A stretch of DNA of 34,479 nucleotides from a virus, in the IMG/VR virus record IMGVR_UViG_3300050014_000410, positions 1-34,479 of that record. One strand, 5' to 3'. The notes under the pieces were generated by a model. That model was not told where the DNA came from. It worked only from the letters and a program-made list of their open reading frames with translations, and ran no database searches. The number at the start of each line of letters is the position of its first letter. Position 1 is the first letter of the stretch. Positions 30,512 to 34,479 of the stretch are shown here, piece after piece. A program made the position numbers and the translations under genes.

Positions 30512-31324
30512 TCACATATGGCTGGCGGTTATGCTCCAGGACCCGACGCCGGTGACGGCGAGATAGTATGTCCCGGTGGTTAGGATACCTTGCGACTTGG
30601 CGCCGCTGTACGAGCCGATCTCATTCGCCAAGAGCCCGATCATATTCCCATTCGCATCATAGAGCCAAACGGCGAAGTTCGAGGTTCCGTTGTAGGTCAT
30701 GTCGAACTTGATCGCCCCGCTTGTCAGAGTGAATGCCGAAGTGACGTTGTCGGTGGTCCCGGTGAACGTCTGCGGCAGTCCTGGACCGGTGGTCGGCTTG
30801 GTGTTCACTATCGTCGCCGTCCAGTTGCCATTGGAGGTTATGTCGAGATAGTAGCTCCCCGGTACAGATCCGAAGATCGACGGATCGGTCACGCCCTGGA
30901 GCTTGCTTCCGGTGTAGGGGCCGATCGTGTTGGCCAGCAGCGCGGTCTTGTTGCCGTGTGAATTGTCCAGCCAAACCGCGAAGTTCGCGGACCCGTCATT
31001 GCTCAGGGTGAAGATCGCATCGCCGGCGGTTAGGTTGAACGACTTCGTGACATTGTCGCCATTGCCGCTTAGCTTGATCATATTCGATACGACCGGTGTT
31101 ACCGGAGTCACCGTCTTGTTGACGGTCTTGTTGACCGTGGGCGTGATCGGCGTCGTCACGACCGGCTGGGTGCTGTTGGCCCCTTGGTTGTTGGCATTGT
31201 TGTTACTACTATTGCCGGTGTTGTTGAAAGCGCCAATCCCCATTGTGAATGCCGCGACGGCGAACATAGCAATAATGAAGATCACTACAAGGATTATCTT
31301 CTCAGTCTTGTCAAAATGAACCAT
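30512..31324 (-). CDS. Membrane-anchored surface protein with two beta-sandwich repeats
   Basis: A 270-residue protein on the opposite strand. Residues about 9-32 (KIILVVIFIIAMFAVAAFTM) form a signal anchor. A linker of Asn, Thr, Val and Pro covers 33-80 and is likely glycosylated. Two homologous domains follow (about 82-170 and 178-266), each with ANFAVWL or SNFAVWL, then N-E/T-IG-x-Y-x-G-x-K-x-QG, and a final strand ending in GNW or GSW. Similar repeats occur in secreted proteins of methanogens. Expression from its own promoter suggests a host-cell surface change, such as exclusion of other viruses, rather than virion assembly. AGGGGG precedes the ATG. Confidence 0.75.
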   Translation of the reverse strand: MVHFDKTEKIILVVIFIIAMFAVAAFTMGIGAFNNTGNSSNNNANNQGANSTQPVVTTPITPTVNKTVNKTVTPVTPVVSNMIKLSGNGDNVTKSFNLTAGDAIFTLSNDGSANFAVWLDNSHGNKTALLANTIGPYTGSKLQGVTDPSIFGSVPGSYYLDITSNGNWTATIVNTKPTTGPGLPQTFTGTTDNVTSAFTLTSGAIKFDMTYNGTSNFAVWLYDANGNMIGLLANEIGSYSGAKSQGILTTGTYYLAVTGVGSWSITASHM

Positions 31325-31331
31325 TAATTTC

Positions 31332-31349
31332 CCCCTGAGAATGCAGGGG
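31332..31349 (-). promoter_or_regulatory. Hairpin over the ribosome site of the surface protein gene
   Basis: CCCCTG-AGAATG-CAGGGG is a perfect 6-bp inverted repeat. In the transcript of the reverse-strand gene, the CAGGGG arm contains the Shine-Dalgarno-like bases 8-13 bases before the ATG, so folding would hide the site. Confidence 0.45.
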
Positions 31350-31352
31350 CGT

Positions 31353-31386
31353 GTCCGATAATTAAAGTTTTATCGGACGTCCGATA
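31353..31386. promoter_or_regulatory. 16-bp palindrome TATCGGACGTCCGATA plus an extra half-site
   Basis: A perfect 16-bp palindrome lies at 31371-31386. An added half-site GTCCGATA at 31353-31360 makes a second inverted pair with the left arm. The site is upstream of the reverse-strand surface gene and has the form of an operator for a dimeric repressor. Confidence 0.65.
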
Positions 31387-31415
31387 GAATTCAATATTTG
31401 AGTTTAGTGTCAAAG

Positions 31416-31431
31416 TATTCGGCGCCGAATA
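31416..31431. promoter_or_regulatory. 16-bp palindrome TATTCGGCGCCGAATA
   Basis: This is a second perfect 16-bp palindrome, its centre 45 bp from that of the first (about four helix turns). It is related in its outer bases (TAT...ATA) but not in its core. It is a likely operator between the surface gene and the + strand genes. Confidence 0.65.
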
Positions 31432-31505
31432 ACCCGAGTACTTTCGGACTACTCTCCCCGCAACGGATAAGACCCCACCGAAGCTTCGTTAGGCGAGGGG
31501 TTAAA

Positions 31506-31655
31506 ATGGAGAACGTAAACAAGTTCGAGATATGCTGCACCTTGCCGTCATGGGCGACGGCTGCACAGGTGAGAGAAATAGACAAGATCATGACCTGGGC
31601 CGCCAAGGACGCTATCGCCGTGCTGGCGGCTCGACCTCCGCCGAGATCTCGATAG
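31506..31655 (+). CDS. Possible small protein
   Basis: A 49-residue open frame from an ATG with GAGGGG 7 bases upstream. It has two Cys in a row and a helical middle (AAQVREIDKIMTWAAKDAIA). It overlaps the 3' end of the reverse-strand ribbon-helix-helix gene by 44 bases. No family is recognised. Codon use is ordinary for the window. Confidence 0.4.
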   Translation: MENVNKFEICCTLPSWATAAQVREIDKIMTWAAKDAIAVLAARPPPRSR

Positions 31656-31839
31656 CGTGGCCTGTGATTTTCTTTTGTTGCCAAGAAACCTCCTTGCGGA
31701 CGGCGCATTTGATAAGATCCGCTCGGTCGGTATATTCGGTCTTCTCGGATGCGATAAGAGCGTCAATATCTTCAATGATGGTCTTGGGCAATCTTATCGT
31801 AGTAACTACGCTACTCTTTGAAGGAGGGATTTTTGACAT
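31612..31839 (-). CDS. Ribbon-helix-helix (CopG/Arc-like) regulator
   Basis: A 75-residue protein. SVVTTIRLPKTIIEDIDALI and SEKTEYTDRADLIKCAVRKE match the ribbon-helix-helix order: strand, helix A, turn with T-D-R-A-D, helix B. The C-terminal 25 residues are a loose tail. The gene is divergent from another protein of the same fold at 31961. No Shine-Dalgarno site precedes the ATG, but a TATA-like box, ATTTATTAATAT on the minus strand, lies some 30 bases upstream, so the transcript is probably leaderless. It is likely a repressor of one or both divergent promoters. Confidence 0.8.
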   Translation of the reverse strand: MSKIPPSKSSVVTTIRLPKTIIEDIDALIASEKTEYTDRADLIKCAVRKEVSWQQKKITGHAIEISAEVEPPARR

Positions 31840-31960
31840 GCTAACAGTATTACACTAATCTATTCGATATTAATAAATTGTATCCCAAAAAATCCTATTC
31901 GATAATAACCGTATTCTCCTTATCTTAGTTATTAAATAGTTTAACTGTATTCTCCTTATC
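31840..31960. promoter_or_regulatory. Divergent promoter region with two pairs of direct repeats
   Basis: This 121-base AT-rich segment lies between two divergent regulators. CTATTCGATA occurs at 31860-31869 and 31895-31904 (35 bp apart). GTATTCTCCTTATC occurs at 31911-31924 and 31947-31960 (36 bp apart), the second copy touching the ATG. TTATTAAATAG at 31928-31938 is a TATA-like box about 27 bases before the ATG at 31961. The repeats flank the TATA-like boxes and are probable operators. Confidence 0.7.
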
Positions 31961-32143
31961 ATGGAAAAGGTAGCGACCTCGGTTAAGCTGCATCCGGAGA
32001 TCATCCGCAGACTCGATGCTGATGTGAAGGCCAAGAAATACACTGGCCGCACCGATGCAATTACCGAGATCCTACGCAAGCACTATGGAATTGGCGAGCT
32101 AGTCGCCCTGCCCCGGAAAAAGCGGAGTGATGCTCGCCAATGA
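31961..32143 (+). CDS. Ribbon-helix-helix (CopG-like) regulator
   Basis: A 60-residue protein. ATSVKLHPEIIRRLDADVKA and the turn GRTDAITEILRKHYG fit a strand, helix, turn, helix order with the basic tail PRKKRSD. It is the first gene of the rightward early operon, with a TATA-like box about 27 bases upstream and no ribosome site, so probably a leaderless transcript. It faces the other ribbon-helix-helix gene. The two small regulators may form a switch over this promoter pair. Confidence 0.85.
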   Translation: MEKVATSVKLHPEIIRRLDADVKAKKYTGRTDAITEILRKHYGIGELVALPRKKRSDARQ

Positions 32144-32385
32144 TTTCCCCAGACCCCTGGCAGGCCCCATCCGACAGTGCATCCGGATACTGCCAGGCTC
32201 CATCTGAACCTTCGCCGGGCGAGGCAACATCGGCCCTTTCGACACCTTCGGGGCCGAGCTCCTCCCCCGTCCGGAATGGGCTTTCTTCTCAACTATACTG
32301 CGACGCTGGCCTGTACCTTGGCCAGTGCCGTTCCTGTACGTGCCCGACGTGCATCAATTCCCTCTCACACAAGTCACAACGCTAA
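32140..32385 (+). CDS. Possible small Ser/Pro-rich protein with C-x2-C-x-C-x2-C
   Basis: An 81-residue open frame whose ATG overlaps the stop of the ribbon-helix-helix gene (ATGA), as real genes do here. The first 45 residues are Ser/Pro/Ala-rich with a repeated QAPS[DE] motif. The last part has CRSCTCPTC, a tight Cys cluster. The codon pattern is mixed, and a hairpin lies within the DNA. It may be real or may be a leader region. Confidence 0.4.
   Translation: MISPDPWQAPSDSASGYCQAPSEPSPGEATSALSTPSGPSSSPVRNGLSSQLYCDAGLYLGQCRSCTCPTCINSLSHKSQR
32306..32325 (+). other. Inverted repeat CTGGCC-N8-GGCCAG
   Basis: A 6-bp GC-rich stem with an 8-base loop, about 85 bases before the next likely start codon at 32409. 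It could act as a transcript hairpin. Confidence 0.4.
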
Positions 32386-32408
32386 ACCCTTTCTGGACGG
32401 TAGTAAAA

Positions 32409-32687
32409 ATGGAAGACACGACTAGCAACACCGACACGGCGATCGCCAAGGCCATCACCGAACTGGCTAATGCAGTATGGGCAAGCACGGACCGAACGAC
32501 ACGCTCGAGGCTCACGGTAATGACGCCCTCGACCGGCGGGGAACTGTCCCTCGAGTGGGATCCCAAGATGAGCGACGAGGACTTCGCCGCCTACCTGAGC
32601 AGAGAGCTCAAGCGGCGGGAGATGGCGCTCAAGGGATGCCAGGCGCAGAACATGGAGAACAACATCGGCGTCAAGGCGGCGAAGTAG
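32409..32687 (+). CDS. Hypothetical small protein
   Basis: A 92-residue protein from the ATG at 32409 (the frame runs back to 32325 without a better site). It is acidic and helical: TDTAIAKAITELANAVWAST, MSDEDFAAYLSRELKRREMA. One strand pair, RLTVMTPSTGGELSLEWDPK, lies in the centre. No known family. The TAG stop is directly followed by the ATG of the HNH gene. Confidence 0.65.
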   Translation: MEDTTSNTDTAIAKAITELANAVWASTDRTTRSRLTVMTPSTGGELSLEWDPKMSDEDFAAYLSRELKRREMALKGCQAQNMENNIGVKAAK

Positions 32688-33203
32688 ATGGTCAGAGAGA
32701 TCCGTCTTTCTGCAGGTAGAAAAACTTTGGTTGATGACTTTTTGTTCGACCGACTTTCAGTATTTTTATGGCAATCTAAAGGGAGTGGAACATCTAGAGA
32801 TGCAGTATATGCGGCCAGAAGTGACCGATCCACCGATAAACATAATAAAACTGTTTTGATGCACCGAGAAATTTGGGAGATGGTCAATGGGGCAATCCCT
32901 GTCGGGATGGAAATCGATCACATAAATAGAGATAAACTAGACAATCGCTTAGAAAATCTAAGAGTCTGCACACGTAGCCAGAACACAATGAATCGAATAA
33001 AACTAGAATCAAAATCATCTAGATTCAAGGGCGTTGTGTTTAGACCTTCTCGTGGGAAATATGAGGCCAAAATAAGAAAAAATGGAGAGGAAATATACCT
33101 CGGGATATTCAAGTCTGAAATAGACGCAGCCCAAGCCTATGATGCAAAGGCAGTAGAGTTGTTTGGTGAATTTGCCAAACTCAATTTTGAGGAGGCGGCC
33201 TAG
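32688..33203 (+). CDS. HNH endonuclease with AP2 domain, second copy
   Basis: A 171-residue protein. The HNH motif is MHRE (H59), then MEIDHINRDKLDNRLENLRV with D77-H78 and the final Asn at 90. The AP2 part at about 110-166 reads SSRFKGVVFRPSRGKYEAKI and then IDAAQAYDAKAVELFGEFAK. It shares domain order and the C-terminal AYDAKA-x-ELFGE block with the protein at 2138, but the rest differs, so they are distant paralogues or separate arrivals. The gene is strongly AT-rich inside GC-rich DNA. It begins just after the TAG of the upstream gene and ends just before the next ATG, without disturbing the operon. It is a likely free-standing homing endonuclease. Confidence 0.9.
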   Translation: MVREIRLSAGRKTLVDDFLFDRLSVFLWQSKGSGTSRDAVYAARSDRSTDKHNKTVLMHREIWEMVNGAIPVGMEIDHINRDKLDNRLENLRVCTRSQNTMNRIKLESKSSRFKGVVFRPSRGKYEAKIRKNGEEIYLGIFKSEIDAAQAYDAKAVELFGEFAKLNFEEAA

Positions 33204-33557
33204 ATGGATGAATCTTCTAACAAATCCATCATAGTCCCCTCTCACATGAAGAAGCTCTACGAGAGCGCCATGAAGCTCTATGACGAGGCGCAGGCATTGG
33301 AGATCGTGCGCAACATCTGCGACAACGTATCAGGCTTTGATGATGACTCGCTGGCGACAATGGACGCCGAGGAGCAGAAGCGACGGTTTGCCGCCGATCA
33401 AATGACTGACGCAATGAATCTTGAATGCGTACCCTGCTCGATCAAGGTAGACAGGTATGGGCTCGTGCACCGTCACGTGCTCAACATCTCGGAGCTCAAG
33501 AACGGGGCCTGCAACACGTGCAAGACGCCGATCGTGCTCGAATGGAGGATGGTCTGA
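33204..33557 (+). CDS. Hypothetical protein with two Cys pairs
   Basis: A 117-residue protein. The first 75 residues are helical and charged. CVPC and CNTC pairs in the last 45 residues, about 24 residues apart, are consistent with a zinc ribbon. The ATG follows directly on the endonuclease stop, and its own stop overlaps the next start (TGATG). Function unknown; it is part of the set of small zinc-type proteins in this operon. Confidence 0.65.
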   Translation: MDESSNKSIIVPSHMKKLYESAMKLYDEAQALEIVRNICDNVSGFDDDSLATMDAEEQKRRFAADQMTDAMNLECVPCSIKVDRYGLVHRHVLNISELKNGACNTCKTPIVLEWRMV

Positions 33558-33658
33558 TGTCCACTTCGGTCTGGTGGTATCGCCTGATCTCCAGCATCGT
33601 GATCGTCACCGCCGCCGTGGGATTCGTCCTCGAGTGGATAGCGGGGAAGGTGGGCTGA
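33557..33658 (+). CDS. Very small membrane peptide
   Basis: A 33-residue peptide. Residues about 9-27 (LISSIVIVTAAVGFVLEWI) form one transmembrane helix, and three Trp/Tyr residues mark the N-terminal membrane edge (WWY). Both ends overlap neighbours by TGATG, which supports a real gene despite the small size. Together with the peptide at 2659-2811 it is one of two tiny one-pass membrane proteins in the early operon. Confidence 0.6.
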   Translation: MSTSVWWYRLISSIVIVTAAVGFVLEWIAGKVG

Positions 33659-34479
33659 TGTGCAATTTCTGGTCATGCCTTCTAACGAAGGACGGCAAGG
33701 TCCTCTGGGACAAGGACATCAAGTCGCACGAGGACCTGATCGAGAGGTTCGGCCTCGAGGACAAGCAGCTCAAGGACCGATCGTTCGTCCGGATCGAGAT
33801 CACGCCAAGGGGAGACATCCTCAGCAAGAAGAGAGGGGATTGGTCCTACAAGGTGGACGAGCCCGGCACGGTCCCGGACTGGTATCAGAACGACCCGATG
33901 GCCCAAGAGAAGATCGTCTGGGCCGAGTGGCAGCAGATGATCGTCCAGATGCATCAGAGCATCACAGATGCCGGAGTTCATCTGGAGCGATTTGAGAAGA
34001 CCTTGGAGCGCTTAAAGAAGGTCAACCTTAAGGAAGCTCAGGTCAACCGGTCGACAGTCCGCGCCGCGCTCGGCGAGCATGTCAAGCGATTGACCGCTAC
34101 GGATCCTCAGCACCGCGTACTTGAGATCACAGAGGTTCAATTCCACACGCTCAAGGAATGGGACCAGCTCTGGGGCCAGCTCAGGGACCAGCTCTGGGGC
34201 CAGCTCTGGGGCCAGCTCAGGGGCCAGCTCAGGGGCCAGCTCAGGGGCCAGCTCTGGGACCAGCTCTGGGGCCAGCTCAGGGGCCAGCTCTGGGACCAGC
34301 TCAGGGACCAGCTCAGGGACCAGCTCTGGGACCAGCTCAGGGACCAGCTCTGGGACCAGCTCAGGGGCCAGCTCAGGGACCAGCTCTGGGACCAGCTCAG
34401 GGACCAGCTCTGGGACCAGCTCTGGGGCCAGCTCTGGGACCAGCTCTGGGACCAGCTCAGGGGCCAGCTCTGGGACCAG
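33658..34479 (+). CDS. N-terminal part of QL[W/R][G/D] repeat protein (continues at position 3)
   Basis: The frame is open for 274 codons to the window end. Residues 1-168 are unique: MCNFWSCLLTKDGKVLWDKD at the start, a KRGDWSYKVDEPGTVPDWYQ block, and helices with EKIVWAEWQQMIVQMHQSIT and LERFEKTLERLKKVNLKEAQ. From residue 169 the sequence becomes a pure tandem array of QL-[W/R]-[G/D] (26 full units to the end). Similar W/R-alternating short repeats occur in uncharacterised phage and metagenome proteins, with no known function to my knowledge. The start overlaps the upstream TGA. With the left end, the whole protein has at least 345 residues. Confidence 0.85.
   Translation, partial: MCNFWSCLLTKDGKVLWDKDIKSHEDLIERFGLEDKQLKDRSFVRIEITPRGDILSKKRGDWSYKVDEPGTVPDWYQNDPMAQEKIVWAEWQQMIVQMHQSITDAGVHLERFEKTLERLKKVNLKEAQVNRSTVRAALGEHVKRLTATDPQHRVLEITEVQFHTLKEWDQLWGQLRDQLWGQLWGQLRGQLRGQLRGQLWDQLWGQLRGQLWDQLRDQLRDQLWDQLRDQLWDQLRGQLRDQLWDQLRDQLWDQLWGQLWDQLWDQLRGQLWDQ
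34162..34479 (+). repeat. 12-bp coding repeat array, right end of the window
   Basis: There are 26 full units and a half unit of GRC-CAG-CTC-WGG. Only two bases vary: A/T (Arg or Trp) and A/G (Asp or Gly). No unit shows a silent change at the Gln or Leu codons. The array meets the window end and resumes at position 1. Confidence 0.97.

Noticed and set aside
34162-34479. CRISPR-like array
   Set aside because: The 12-bp units are tandem with no spacers, are in frame, and encode protein.
34162-34479. Diversity-generating retroelement variable region
   Set aside because: No reverse transcriptase or template repeat is present in the window, and the variable positions include T as well as A and G.
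1-34479. Integrase, attachment site, tRNA or lysis endopeptidase
   Set aside because: No tyrosine or serine recombinase motif, no tRNA-like cloverleaf and no peptidase or amidase motif was found by eye.

Overview
The window looks like an essentially complete genome, about 34.5 kb, of a tailed double-stranded DNA virus (Caudoviricetes, probably with a long non-contractile tail). The host is most likely an archaeon. Several things point to archaea: a DUF2080-like small protein of the kind that accompanies archaeal transposons, several ribbon-helix-helix regulators, TATA-like boxes about 25-30 bases before start codons that lack a Shine-Dalgarno site, and a reverse-strand surface protein built from beta-sandwich repeats common in methanogens. 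The high GC of most genes and the PKD module would suit a methanogen or a related Euryarchaeon, but the exact host cannot be read from the sequence. No tRNA, rRNA, CRISPR array, integrase, DNA polymerase or helicase was recognised.

The two ends of the window lie inside one gene. The gene that starts at 33658 runs off the right end in a tract of 12-bp repeats, and the same repeats open the window and lead into a stop codon at 213-215. The molecule is therefore probably circular or circularly permuted. The join is not exact: about 4 bases are missing for the reading phase, and the first 72 bases also occur at 34364-34435. The true number of repeat units is thus unknown.

Layout, taking the molecule as circular. 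(1) Regulatory region 31325-31960: two different 16-bp palindromes, two divergent ribbon-helix-helix genes, and direct repeats beside TATA-like elements. (2) Early/accessory operon, + strand, from 31961 through the end and on to 8109. It holds many short genes joined by ATGA or TGATG overlaps: an unusual number of small Cys-rich (zinc-binding) proteins, two HNH-AP2 homing-type endonucleases in AT-rich DNA, the repeat protein, small one-pass membrane peptides, a multi-domain zinc-finger/winged-helix protein, a ParB-like protein, a DnaJ-type zinc-finger protein, a winged-helix protein and a RusA-like resolvase. (3) An AT-rich gap, 8110-8472, which is a candidate origin or switch region. (4) Late operon 8473-30482: winged-helix regulator, GH16-like protein, small and large terminase, portal, Mu gpF-like protein, putative protease/scaffold, decoration protein, HK97-fold major capsid protein, connectors, two membrane proteins, tail completion and terminator proteins, tail tube, tail chaperones G and GT (with a textbook -1 frameshift site), tape measure, beta-helix spike, hub and fibre proteins. 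(5) One reverse-strand gene, 30512-31324, for a membrane-anchored surface protein.

Together the genes give a standard siphovirus head and tail module with very little replication machinery of its own. The virus probably borrows the host replisome, with ParB-like, RusA-like and DNA-binding proteins as helpers. The least explained part is the early operon, above all the protein with 30 or more QL[W/R][G/D] repeats.
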